A stretch of 64,000 nt of DNA from NCBI RefSeq assembly GCF_000317025.1, contig NC_019689.1:1775501-1839500 (forward strand), read 5' to 3'. Numbering within the stretch: the stretch's first letter is position 1; each line of letters opens with the position of its first letter. This document shows positions 18,699 to 27,325 of the stretch, piece by piece. Under the pieces are notes generated by a model. It was not told the DNA's origin. It did no database searches and saw only the letters and a list, made by a program, of their open reading frames with translations. The stretch comes from Pleurocapsa sp. PCC 7327. Lineage in GTDB: Bacteria; Cyanobacteriota; Cyanobacteriia; Cyanobacteriales; Microcystaceae. A program made the position numbers and the translations under genes.

Positions 18699-19310
18699 TA
18701 TTCTACTTCCTCCAACGCTTTAATAGCTGCTTGTGACTTCTTTCTACCTCTTCTTTGCCCATACAATCTAGCAGCAAAGCTAGTTAATATAGCTATTAAA
18801 TCTTCCATTAAATCATTTGTTGTATTTTCGGCTAGATTGATAACTTCTATTTTGAATGGGCAAAGAGTCTCGAACCACTTAAAACCAAATCTAGTCAATC
18901 TGTCTTTATTTTCAACTAATAAAATGTCAAATTCTCTATCCTTTAGAAGTTTATGTAACTTCTTCCTATCGTCATTCAACCCTGATGCAAACTCTTTTGT
19001 TACAGACATTATTTGGTATCCCTTAGCTAACGCATACTTTGTTAGTATCTCAATCTGGGATTCCATAGCAGCTTTGTTTTCTAAAGAAGATTCACGCCCA
19101 TATATAGCGCACCTAATGTTAGTTGATGGTGCAGTTAGCCCAAGCTTTTTGTTTACCCACCAACCAGGAATGAATACTCTACCAGGTTTATCTTTTATTG
19201 AAGGTGCTTCACCTGCATACACCCAACGTCGGATTGTCCAGGGATTTACACCTAACATTTTCGCCGCTACTGTGAGTTTGTATCTTTGTTCCAGATATCA
19301 CATTATGGCA
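17650..19310 (-). mobile_element. IS607-family insertion sequence (approximate limits)
   Basis: The element carries the recombinase and tnpB in the standard order on the minus strand. IS607 elements have no terminal inverted repeats and make little or no target duplication, so the ends cannot be read exactly. The right end must lie close to 17640-17672, where tnpB homology stops and the ybhF reading frame begins; the left end lies beyond 19258, before the methyltransferase stop at 19376. Both genes look intact apart from the missing standard recombinase start. Confidence 0.75.
18698..19258 (-). CDS. tnpA: IS607-type serine recombinase (TnpA)
   Basis: The protein begins with a MerR-like helix-turn-helix (MLGVNPWTIRRWVYAGEAPS), followed by a small serine-recombinase catalytic domain: the nucleophile Ser in IYGRESSLENKAAMESQIE, then EFASGLNDDRKKLHKLL and ENKDRLTRFGFKWFE. 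This order is specific to IS607 elements. In-frame codons before this ATG would continue the helix (YKLTVAAK) up to a TGA at 19298-19300, with no ATG, GTG or TTG; only a CTG at 19292-19294 is available. Either a rare start is used or the N terminus has been damaged. Its stop and the tnpB start share one base. Confidence 0.88.
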   Translation of the reverse strand: MLGVNPWTIRRWVYAGEAPSIKDKPGRVFIPGWWVNKKLGLTAPSTNIRCAIYGRESSLENKAAMESQIEILTKYALAKGYQIMSVTKEFASGLNDDRKKLHKLLKDREFDILLVENKDRLTRFGFKWFETLCPFKIEVINLAENTTNDLMEDLIAILTSFAARLYGQRRGRKKSQAAIKALEEVE

Positions 19311-19375
19311 AAGAAAGTCAAATTTGTGGAGATTTAATTAATATGCATAGATAATTACAATCGCAATTTGCCTAG

Positions 19376-20176
19376 TTATTCTTTCTGAAGTCTTTCCGAT
19401 ACTTGGGCTATATAAACAATTGTCTTGTATGCCAAAGATACTTTGCCATTTTCATCGCCACAGCGATCGCATAATTCCCCTAAACCGGAGACCAATCGCT
19501 GTTGTACCGACTCAGAAAGGGGGACAAACGATTGACTTCTTGCTAAACCAATCAGTCCATATAGATCTAATTCCTGTTTGTAGGCAAACTCATAACTGCG
19601 GATATTAGCAAAATTGTACGAACGTAAAAGGCGAAAGAGTTGCCAGTCGTACCAAGATTGAATTAACTTGGAAGGCAGCAGAATTACTTTTTTGACAAGG
19701 CGATCTAGTGGATTTGGGAATGATAGCCTAAAAATCAGGCGAGTGCAATCTATGGTAAATTTGTCCGATGCATCGTCTTGGTTCCAAACTAAAGCTAAGC
19801 GTCCGCTAGGTTTAAGAATGCGGCGAAACTCTGCCACAGTCGGTTTGCGATCGAACCAGTGAAACGATTGAAAGCAAGTCACCAAGTCAATTGATGCTTC
19901 CGCTATGCCAGTCTTTTCTGCCGTGCTATCGAAGAACTCAACCAATGGATGAGACGCTGCTGCTTCTCTCATATCGGCATTTGGTTCGATCGCCAGTACG
20001 CGCACTCCACGTTCGGCAAGCAGGCGTGAGGAAATTCCCGTCCCCGCACCAATATCGGCAGCTACAAGAGGATTATTCAGTCCTTCTAGAATGCGATCGA
20101 TGGCTGCTGTAGGATAGCTGGGTCGGTATTTAGCATAATCTGTTGCGCGATCGGAAAATCGTTCCAAAGAGTTCAT
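19376..20176 (-). CDS. Class I SAM-dependent methyltransferase
   Basis: The N-terminal half is a Rossmann methyltransferase of the UbiE/Methyltransf_11 type: FSDRATDYAKYRPSYP, motif I VAADIGAGTGISSRLLAERG, the acidic residue after strand 2 in LAIEPN, SIDLVTCFQSFHWFD, and LKPSGRLALVWNQDD. The C-terminal ~120 residues are helical, with no recognised substrate signature. The likely substrate is a small molecule or lipid, unassigned. Its ATG is at 20174-20176. Downstream on the same strand lies the IS607 element. Confidence 0.88.
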   Translation of the reverse strand: MNSLERFSDRATDYAKYRPSYPTAAIDRILEGLNNPLVAADIGAGTGISSRLLAERGVRVLAIEPNADMREAAASHPLVEFFDSTAEKTGIAEASIDLVTCFQSFHWFDRKPTVAEFRRILKPSGRLALVWNQDDASDKFTIDCTRLIFRLSFPNPLDRLVKKVILLPSKLIQSWYDWQLFRLLRSYNFANIRSYEFAYKQELDLYGLIGLARSQSFVPLSESVQQRLVSGLGELCDRCGDENGKVSLAYKTIVYIAQVSERLQKE

Positions 20177-20421
20177 TGGTTTAACTGACCAGTTATACGA
20201 CTTCGCGAACTACTAGAAAAATTTTAAGATCGAGAATGAGTAATATCAGATCTGTTCGATCGAGTTATAGATTGTAGCGTGGGAAATCCTTTGCCATGGC
20301 TGGGGGCAACGCTGGGCTTCGGATTGCTAGGGCACTTCGCGTCTTGCTTGCGTACTGGTAATGTGAATCGCGAGCAAGAGCCTCACACTCTAACTACGAA
20401 TTGTTTTCTTGTGGCTTGAAA
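20177..20421. other. Intergenic region with repeat fragments
   Basis: No gene is seen. The stretch holds pieces of the dispersed repeats found elsewhere here, including GCGAGCAAGAGCCTCAC near 20372 and a GGGCACTTCGCGTCTTGCTTGC segment similar to one near 55360. Confidence 0.4.
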
Positions 20422-20493
20422 TGGGTCGCCTGGGATTCGAACCCAAGACCAATCGGTTAAAAGCCGAGTGCTCTACCGCTGAGCTAGCGACCC
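20422..20493 (-). tRNA. tRNA-Lys (anticodon UUU)
   Basis: The minus strand folds as a standard tRNA: acceptor GGGTCGC pairs with GCGACCC followed by discriminator A, the D arm is GCTC..GAGC, and the anticodon loop CTTTTAA gives UUU. The T arm has the GGTTCGAATCCC core. CCA is not encoded. Confidence 0.95.
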
Positions 20494-20557
20494 TCGTTAA
20501 TTTTCACGCACGATTGCCTATTTTAGCACATACTCATGCCTAGCACAAGTAACAAGA

Positions 20558-21430
20558 TTAGAAATAACTTACCGCTATCTCAACATCTGCTTGGTAGGTA
20601 CTTCCTGGTTCTAGGTAATTGAGTTGTTCGCCCGTATTCAGGGCATTGCGAGGAGCACTCCAAGGTTCGAGACAAACGTAATTTTTCCCCTTGACAGTCC
20701 AAAATACCAAGGTCGAATAGAGAGCGGAGTAATTAATCGCGATTTTTAGACGGCGTTGATTGTCGGTTAGGGAAGTAGAATGATGAGTTAATGACTTAAA
20801 GGCAACATCAATTTCGTCCTGGTTGAAGTCGAAAGTTCCCGAAAACGGGTAAATTTCTTGACTTTGTTGGTCTTGGTATTGGGAAGCAGGAATATCAAAT
20901 GTCAGTTGAGTTTTATCGCCTGCATAGAAATAGGGATGCAACCCGGTAGAAAAGGGCATTACTTCATCCGATCTATTCGTAAAATACTGCTCGATTCTCA
21001 GACGATTTTCTTGAAGTTGGTAGGTAAATGCGAGTTGAAAATCAAAGGGATAAACGGCGCGAGTTTGCTCGTTACTTTTTAAAAGTAGAGTCAGACTGGC
21101 ACTGTTATTGTCGGTTGACTGTTCGGCAACTTCCCAGGGAAGATCGCGAGCAAAGCCATGTTGTTTGAGCGTATATTGCTTTCCCTTGTAAGTATAAATG
21201 TTGTCGGGTAGATTGCCGCAGATGGGAAACAAAATCGGAATGCCACCCCGTATGCTTAACTGAGGGTTGGCGAAGCGTTGTGCATCTAGATAAAGAATAT
21301 TCTGACCTTGAATTTGCCAGCGAGTTACTATGCCGCCGCGTTCGGGAACAATTTCTAAACGAGAGAGAGTTTTTTGGTCGGAGAGAATGTAAGTGCGGTA
21401 TTGTTCTTGTTTAAAGGCGATCGCAAACAC
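20558..21430 (-). CDS. Aldose 1-epimerase / D-hexose-6-phosphate mutarotase-like protein
   Basis: The sequence has the mutarotase beta-sandwich markers: RLEIVPERGGIVTRWQ, the RGGIPILFPICGNLPDN substrate loop, the His in LKQHGFARDLPWEV, the second His in FSTGLHPYF, and the C-terminal CLEPWSAPRNALNTGE. The YeaD/GalM family interconverts alpha and beta anomers of hexoses or hexose 6-phosphates, feeding glycogen or sugar-nucleotide pathways. The frame begins at a TTG at 21448; the GTG at 21430 (MFAIAFKQEQYRTYIL) gives a family-like N terminus and is preferred, though neither has an SD. The phytol-kinase-like gene ends only a few bases upstream of the longer start, so the two are probably one transcript. 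Confidence 0.85.
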   Translation of the reverse strand: MFAIAFKQEQYRTYILSDQKTLSRLEIVPERGGIVTRWQIQGQNILYLDAQRFANPQLSIRGGIPILFPICGNLPDNIYTYKGKQYTLKQHGFARDLPWEVAEQSTDNNSASLTLLLKSNEQTRAVYPFDFQLAFTYQLQENRLRIEQYFTNRSDEVMPFSTGLHPYFYAGDKTQLTFDIPASQYQDQQSQEIYPFSGTFDFNQDEIDVAFKSLTHHSTSLTDNQRRLKIAINYSALYSTLVFWTVKGKNYVCLEPWSAPRNALNTGEQLNYLEPGSTYQADVEIAVSYF

Positions 21431-21450
21431 CGAATTTTTTCCTAACAACG

Positions 21451-22152
21451 CTACGATAAAAACTGACTTAGAGCAAAGGCTAAAGCTGCACTTCCAATGG
21501 GAACTGTGAAATTATCGACCCCCAGCTTGGAAAAAGACTCTAGACCAGTAGCCACAACTGCTACCGCTAAGGATGTTAACCAAGTTTGCCAGATATTGCC
21601 GTCAACGGCAAGAAGAATCAAACTGGTGACAAGAAAGCTTGCCCCTGTCATGGTCAGCGAACCTTCCCAACTTTTAGTCATTCCGAAGACTCGGTAAGTA
21701 TGTTTGCCAAAATTCTGACCGATAATACCTGCCAACCCATCGCCCCATGCCATGACCAAAATTCCTATGGCTGCGTATTGGGGTTGGTTGAGCGTCCAAA
21801 ACCAGCCGATTAATATGCCAATACTAATAGCATAGAAGAAGGTTCCCAAACTTTTTCGTCCGACGCTGTTGATACTGGGAAGAATGGGAACTACGTAGGA
21901 AAGCAAAGCAATGCAACACGCGATCGCCGAAGCTCCTATTCCTATCCAAGCAGGAATATTCAGCCACCAGGCAAATAAAATAACGTGACCTGCACCGATG
22001 TGAACGACTTTTCGAGTCAGTTCTCCATTGGTGTTGGTTAAACGATTTAACCCTTCAGCCAAAACAAGGATAAATCCCAGGTAGAGGATGACCAGACTCA
22101 GGGGAAACCAGAGAGACGAAAGCGATTCAACCCAAAAAAGAGGCTCGGACAA
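21451..22152 (-). CDS. Phytol kinase / polyprenol kinase family membrane protein (VTE5-like)
   Basis: About seven hydrophobic segments carry the CTP-dependent lipid-kinase motifs: LTRKVVHIGAGHV near the N terminus, SVGRKSLGTFFYAISIGI, MAWGDGLAGIIGQNFGKHTY, and KSWEGSLTMTGASFL. This pattern belongs to the plant VTE5 and Synechocystis slr1652 group, which phosphorylates phytol released from chlorophyll so that it can be used for tocopherol or fatty-acid phytyl ester synthesis; dolichol or farnesol kinases are more distant relatives. It acts within the membrane. The start is a TTG (22152) placed before WVESLSSLWF; no better start is visible. Divergent from it is the nitroreductase gene, with a shared ~250-base upstream region. 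Confidence 0.85.
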   Translation of the reverse strand: MSEPLFWVESLSSLWFPLSLVILYLGFILVLAEGLNRLTNTNGELTRKVVHIGAGHVILFAWWLNIPAWIGIGASAIACCIALLSYVVPILPSINSVGRKSLGTFFYAISIGILIGWFWTLNQPQYAAIGILVMAWGDGLAGIIGQNFGKHTYRVFGMTKSWEGSLTMTGASFLVTSLILLAVDGNIWQTWLTSLAVAVVATGLESFSKLGVDNFTVPIGSAALAFALSQFLS

Positions 22153-22405
22153 AGATCTAAATTTCTATCGCTATTGAGGACAAATTTGCTTGAGTAACAA
22201 CTTATTAGATTACTACTTTTTATCAGTTGCTAGAAAACAAAGCCCTTTGAACGATATAAAAGCTGTACTCCTATCACTACTGTTTGGAAGAGGGCAATAA
22301 ATTGTCAACGCTGAGGCAGGAAGCTTGAAAGTCTAGTAAGATCGTCAAGGAATAAAAAATTAAAACTTCTACTGCCCATTTAGAAAGTTAGAGATCGGAA
22401 AAATA

Positions 22406-23071
22406 ATGACTACCGAACTACAACCGACGATGAGCCTCAAAAAGGCTATCCAAGAACGTCGCGCGGCTCGTTCTTTTCGTCCCGATCCCATTCCTGAAGA
22501 GATTTTAAGGGAAATTTTTCGTCTGGGTTTGAGAGCCCCTTCTGGTTACAACCTCCAGCCTTGGCGTTTTATTGTTTTAAGGGAGCAGGCGAACAAGGAA
22601 AAACTGAGAGCTTGTGCCTTCGATCAGCGTCAGATAACGGAAGCACCAATCGTATTGATTTGTTGTGGCGATCGCCGCGTCAATCGATCAGAATATATTG
22701 AAGCGATCGTGCAATTAGGCAATGAAGTGGGTGCTATGACCGACACTTTTGCTGAGTATATGCGCTCTGCCATTCCGCAGTTATTTGAAAATAAACCTTC
22801 TTTTGAATCTCTAGAAGCTTGGACAAATCGCCATACTATGCTCGCAGTCGCTCACTTAATGATTGCAGCCAAAGGATTTGGGGTTGATAGTTGTCCGATG
22901 GAAGGATTTGTTACCGCACAGGTTAAAGAAGCATTTAAGATTCCTGATGAGGTAGATGTATGCTGTTTGTTACCGATGGGATATGCAGCTGAACCTGAAA
23001 AAAAATACGGCGGACGATTTCCTATCGACCAAGTTTTTTACAGCGAAAGTTTTGGTAGCGTATTTCAATAA
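22406..23071 (+). CDS. Nitroreductase family FMN-dependent oxidoreductase
   Basis: The fold signature is present: the FMN-phosphate-binding ERRAARSFRPDPIPEEILREIF, RAPSGYNLQPWRFIVL, and late in the protein the cofactor loop DSCPMEGF followed by VCCLLPMGYAAEPEKKYGGR. At 221 aa it has the normal length of an NfnB/RutE-type member. The natural substrate in cyanobacteria is unclear; these enzymes reduce quinones or nitro compounds with NAD(P)H. The ATG at 22406 is preceded by a clean AT-rich leader without SD. It is a single gene, convergent with the next one. Confidence 0.9.
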   Translation: MTTELQPTMSLKKAIQERRAARSFRPDPIPEEILREIFRLGLRAPSGYNLQPWRFIVLREQANKEKLRACAFDQRQITEAPIVLICCGDRRVNRSEYIEAIVQLGNEVGAMTDTFAEYMRSAIPQLFENKPSFESLEAWTNRHTMLAVAHLMIAAKGFGVDSCPMEGFVTAQVKEAFKIPDEVDVCCLLPMGYAAEPEKKYGGRFPIDQVFYSESFGSVFQ

Positions 23072-23125
23072 AGTTATTGAGAGTAAGAGACTTATTTTTC
23101 TGATTTTTTCTTTTTTCTCAACCAT

Positions 23126-24121
23126 CTAGTAAGGTAGGAAAATTTGTAAGCGTTGAACTAAACTATCTTCATCTTTTAACTGGGATTCGATAGGTAATTT
23201 AATCGCCGAGTTACCTTCTAAATTTGGTTTGGAACGAAGGCGAATTAAATAAAAACCATGATTTTCAATCGGCTGAGTTAGAAACTTCTCGCTTTCTATT
23301 TTGCTCCAAAACAAAGGAAGGCTCGAACGATCGTACAAGGTCAAGTAAATATTGTAATTCTTAACGAGCGAAGAGTTGCTCTCAATTTGTAGCGATTGTC
23401 CTCGCATTAAATAGCCGTAAACAAACTGAGTATCGGGTGCACCTACGGGTAAATATTCATTTCTCACAAAAGATTCTGGTAGGTATTTTCGCAGTCTCAG
23501 AATGGTAAAAATATAGTAATGAAGCGCTAAATAAAACCAATTTTTGTGTTTAATTAAATCGTAGTAAAAATTATTAGTATCTGAAGGAACTGGACAAGAA
23601 CTGACGAATTCTACTCCATCGATGGTAACGGCAGGTAAATTAACGCGATCGCGCCACTGATAATATCTTAACCCTATGCTGTATTTTCCCGGTTTTAATT
23701 TTAAAGTTTCCCATTTATCTTGAGAGTTCAAGCGATCGGACTCTAGACTTGTTATAGTCTGATAACTGGGGAAACTGTAGATAACAGCGATCCAAGAACC
23801 AGCAGAATTCTTTGCCGATTCTGTATCGAGCGCAATTGATTCTTTAACCGAAAAAGGGCCAAGCGTTCCAATAATAGCATGGGTATTCCAACGAGGTCCT
23901 TTAGTCATCAATACGGGCAAGCTTAGAGAAGATTTTAAATTTTCTGCCGATAAAACTCGCCATTGAAAAGTTTTTTTCTTGTCAACAGTAAGATAGAACG
24001 TATAGAGGTTGCCAACAATAAATTTCATGGCTTTGTAAAAGAAGAGAGAAAGAATAGCCAAGGGAATTTCCCCTATGAGCGAGAATCGATTATTGGTTAT
24101 TATTTTGCGATCGCTTTTCAT
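23126..24121 (-). CDS. Cyanobacterial conserved protein (possibly DUF6208)
   Basis: This 331-aa protein has one hydrophobic segment near the N terminus (LIGEIPLAILSLFFYKAMKFI) followed by a conserved-looking block NLYTFYLTVDKKKTFQWRVLSA and a beta-rich body with many Tyr and Trp (KPGKYSIGLRYYQW, VTIDGVEFVSSCPVP). I believe it matches the cyanobacterial DUF6208 family but cannot verify this. The open frame extends to a TTG at 24262, whose extra 47 residues look random; the ATG at 24121 is chosen. The gene is visibly more AT-rich than the P-type ATPase beside it. Function unknown; membrane association is likely from the hydrophobic segment. Confidence 0.6.
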   Translation of the reverse strand: MKSDRKIITNNRFSLIGEIPLAILSLFFYKAMKFIVGNLYTFYLTVDKKKTFQWRVLSAENLKSSLSLPVLMTKGPRWNTHAIIGTLGPFSVKESIALDTESAKNSAGSWIAVIYSFPSYQTITSLESDRLNSQDKWETLKLKPGKYSIGLRYYQWRDRVNLPAVTIDGVEFVSSCPVPSDTNNFYYDLIKHKNWFYLALHYYIFTILRLRKYLPESFVRNEYLPVGAPDTQFVYGYLMRGQSLQIESNSSLVKNYNIYLTLYDRSSLPLFWSKIESEKFLTQPIENHGFYLIRLRSKPNLEGNSAIKLPIESQLKDEDSLVQRLQIFLPY

Positions 24122-24291
24122 ATTGATTCTCTGGGCTAATTTTAAATTTCTTTCTTCTTCGCGCTCGCCTAAGATTAACTTGAGCTGAGTATAGCAGTAA
24201 AAACGATTGTTAAGAAAAAAGTTTTCTTCTCGCGATCGCAACAATACTTTTATGGTTATCAACTGAGTTTGCAGACACGCCTTAGTTTCTA

Positions 24292-27177
24292 TTAGCTACC
24301 TCGAACTTTCGCTCCTACTAACTTACGGATTTCTTCAGCCACCAGCAGCGCTGGCGGAAAAATCAGTAACATGAGCCACTGCCAGAGGTCTAGAGGCGCA
24401 GTATTAAAAATTGCCCTCAGAGGAGAAAAATAAATGATGGCAAACATTAAACTCCATTCAACAACAATGCCCAGCCAGAGCAAACGATTGTTAAACCAGT
24501 CCAGCTTGAATGCAGAGGTCACTTCGGAGCGACAGGCGAAAAGATTGCCCACCTGACAGGCAACAATGACAGCAAGGGTAACGGTTGTGGATTGTCTGTA
24601 AACAGCAGTAAGATCGGGAGCGGCAGTACGAGCCAAAATGGCAGGCGTGACTTGCTGGAGATCGGCAAGAGAATAGCCGTGACTCCACCAAACGATAAAG
24701 AATCCCAACATAGCAGCAGCTCCTTCGATAATGCCTAAAAAACCATAAGCCCGTGCCAAGAGCGGGAAGTTTAGAAGTGGTTTTTGTTTGGGTCGGGGCG
24801 GTTGTTGCATGATACCGACTTCCGGCGGGTCTGCACCCAAGGCAAGAGCTGGTACCATGTCAGTGCCTAAGTCTACGGCTAGGATCTGTAAAATCGTCAG
24901 AGCAGGCGGAATCTTCACGGCTACCATTGCCAAAAATGGAACGATCTCCGGCACGTTGGAAGCGAGGATATAGGTCATGAATTTGCGGATGTTCTGATAA
25001 ACCGTCCGTCCCTGTTCGATCGCGCTGACGATGGTGGCAAAATTATCGTCTAGCAAGACAATATCGGCAGCTTCCCGCGCCACATCCGTACCGCTCATGC
25101 CCATCGCGATGCCAATATAACCTGCCCGCAGCGCTGGCGCGTCATTTACGCCATCTCCGGTCACTGCCACGATATGACCCGAATCCTTATAAGCCTGGAC
25201 AAGGCGCAACTTGTGTTCTGGACTCATGCGGGCAAAAACCAGATCCCAGGGGCGATGTAAGATCTGACGCAGTTGGGCATCGGAGAGGTGTCCCATGTCT
25301 TCTCCTGTCAGGACTCTGGCTTTTTTTCTGACTAAGCCAATACGACGGGCGATCGCTTCTGCGGTTAAGCTATAATCTCCCGTGACCATGGTGACGGCGA
25401 TGCCTGCTTGGTGACAAAGCGCGATCGCATTTGCCACTTCCGGGCGTGGCGGATCGAACATCGCCGCCAGTCCGATAAAGATCAGATCTTGCTCTAGTTG
25501 CTGGGATCTTTGCTCTAGCAATTCCTTTCCACCCTTACGCGCCGCCAAGCCCAGAACGCGAAACCCTTGACAGGCCAGGTCGTCGTTAGCAGATGTTACC
25601 TCGTCTCGATCTGCCTGAGTCAGTTCTTTAAGTTGTCCGTCGCGCAGAATAAAATGACAGTGCCGCAACACTTCTAAAGGAGCGCCTTTGGTAAAACTGA
25701 GGTAGGGAAACTCGTTAGCCCAGATTGCCGATAAATGCCAGTCCAACACCACCGTCATCATCCGCCGCCGCGAATCAAAAGGGACTTCCCGCAGTCGGGG
25801 CGACTGGCGCTGCAACTCTTCTGGTCGCAAACCCGCTTTGAGAGCCGCTACTAGCAATGCCGCCTCAGTTGGATCGCCGATTTCCTGCCAGCGACTCGGA
25901 TGCGTCAGATGGATCAGGCGAGCGTTAGAACAAAGGGCAGATCCCGCTAGAAGCAGATGGACTTGCCAAGAGGCTTCTGCGTTCTCAGGAATGCGGACTT
26001 CTCCAGTCGTGGGGTCATAGCCAACTCCAGTTACGTCGATATAAGGAGTCGAACTTTCTGGTTTAGCGTAGGAGGGAACCCATAAAGCCCGAACAGTCAT
26101 CTCATTTTTGGTCAGCGTCCCTGTTTTGTCGGTGCAGATAACATTAGTAGCGCTGAGGGTTTCAACGGCAGACAAGCGACGGACTAAGGCATTGCGCTGC
26201 GCCATGCGCTGAACGCCCATCGCCAAAGCAAGGGTGACAGTCGGCAAGAGTCCCTCTGGCACGTTGGCGACAATGATCCCAATGGCAAAGATAAAACTTT
26301 CCTCGACTTCCATGCCGATCAGCAGATAGCTGAGGAGGAAAACAGTAACTCCCATACTAACTGCGATCGCGGTCACAACCCTTACAATTCGCGCTACTTG
26401 AATCTCTAGCGTGCTGGGTTCTCGCTTCACCATTGCGGTCAGATGCGCTACGTGCCCGAATTCCGTGCGAGTTCCCGTCGCATAGACTACAGCCGTTCCC
26501 CGACCTGCGGCAACGGTAGATCCGGCAAACACTAAATTAGGAACTTCGGCGGGTTGGATTTTTTCCTGAAGCTGGGTTTCGCCGGGATGGAGCAAGGTTT
26601 TGCCATCGCGAACGGGAACGACGCGCCTGGGTTGCACGGGTCTGGCATGGCGGGCAACGGGGAGGGATTCTCCCGTCAGGACGGAAACATCGACATAAAA
26701 ACCCTCAGCTTGAACGAGGCGAGCATCGGCAGAAATGCGATCGCCTTCTTCTAACTGGACTACGTCTCCTACTACCAGTTCTCGCGCCGGAATGACTTTG
26801 AGAATGCCATCCCGATACACTTTCACCTGCACGGGCAACACTTTTTTCAGGGCTGCTAGCGCCCGTTCTGCTTGGTATTCTTGCCAAAAGCTAAAGATGG
26901 CGTTAATCCAAATGACTGCCCAAATCGCCCAACCCAGTTCGGGAGTGCGAGAAATAAAAGCGAGGATGCCTGCTACCCACAGTAGCAATGCCATGAAGTG
27001 AGTTAACTGGTCGGCAAAACGCAGCCAGAGAGGGCGATGGGGCGGTTCTGGCAGTTCGTTGAATCCCTGTTGTCGCAGTCTTCCGCCAGCCTCGCCCTCG
27101 GATAGTCCTTGCGGCGACGTGTTTAGGGTTTCATAAACTTCATCGACGGGAAGCGACCAGATGGGCTGATGGGGCAT
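24292..27177 (-). CDS. P2-type cation-transporting ATPase
   Basis: All functional motifs are seen in 961 aa: actuator LTGES (residues 167-171), the M4 ion-site sequence VANVPEGLLPTVTLALA (from about 304), phosphorylated Asp350 in CTDKTGTLTKNE, the nucleotide-domain KGAP, and the hinge VTGDGVNDAPALRAG. About ten membrane segments flank them. The N-terminal IWSLPVDEVYETLNTSPQGL is the cation_ATPase_N domain. PEGLL in M4 is shared by Ca2+, Na+/K+ and related P2 pumps, so Ca2+, Na+ or K+ transport is possible and cannot be decided. The gene is clearly richer in G+C than its neighbours and has fewer HIP1 sites per length, which could reflect transfer or a different age. Confidence 0.92.
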   Translation of the reverse strand: MPHQPIWSLPVDEVYETLNTSPQGLSEGEAGGRLRQQGFNELPEPPHRPLWLRFADQLTHFMALLLWVAGILAFISRTPELGWAIWAVIWINAIFSFWQEYQAERALAALKKVLPVQVKVYRDGILKVIPARELVVGDVVQLEEGDRISADARLVQAEGFYVDVSVLTGESLPVARHARPVQPRRVVPVRDGKTLLHPGETQLQEKIQPAEVPNLVFAGSTVAAGRGTAVVYATGTRTEFGHVAHLTAMVKREPSTLEIQVARIVRVVTAIAVSMGVTVFLLSYLLIGMEVEESFIFAIGIIVANVPEGLLPTVTLALAMGVQRMAQRNALVRRLSAVETLSATNVICTDKTGTLTKNEMTVRALWVPSYAKPESSTPYIDVTGVGYDPTTGEVRIPENAEASWQVHLLLAGSALCSNARLIHLTHPSRWQEIGDPTEAALLVAALKAGLRPEELQRQSPRLREVPFDSRRRMMTVVLDWHLSAIWANEFPYLSFTKGAPLEVLRHCHFILRDGQLKELTQADRDEVTSANDDLACQGFRVLGLAARKGGKELLEQRSQQLEQDLIFIGLAAMFDPPRPEVANAIALCHQAGIAVTMVTGDYSLTAEAIARRIGLVRKKARVLTGEDMGHLSDAQLRQILHRPWDLVFARMSPEHKLRLVQAYKDSGHIVAVTGDGVNDAPALRAGYIGIAMGMSGTDVAREAADIVLLDDNFATIVSAIEQGRTVYQNIRKFMTYILASNVPEIVPFLAMVAVKIPPALTILQILAVDLGTDMVPALALGADPPEVGIMQQPPRPKQKPLLNFPLLARAYGFLGIIEGAAAMLGFFIVWWSHGYSLADLQQVTPAILARTAAPDLTAVYRQSTTVTLAVIVACQVGNLFACRSEVTSAFKLDWFNNRLLWLGIVVEWSLMFAIIYFSPLRAIFNTAPLDLWQWLMLLIFPPALLVAEEIRKLVGAKVRGS

Positions 27178-27325
27178 CGTATCATCTCCGTTGCATTACC
27201 TACAACTAGGACACAGAAAAAGAGAAAAGGCTGGAAAGTTTTGTCTTCAATACTAATAGCTTTATGTTTTCTCTTCCACAACGCGATCGCGGATACTAAT
27301 GAGGATAGCTACAGTAAAAAATTTT

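Noticed and set aside
17700-19337. A 545-codon open frame on the plus strand
   Set aside because: It is antisense to the recombinase and tnpB genes, which have clear domains; its composition is that of a shadow frame.
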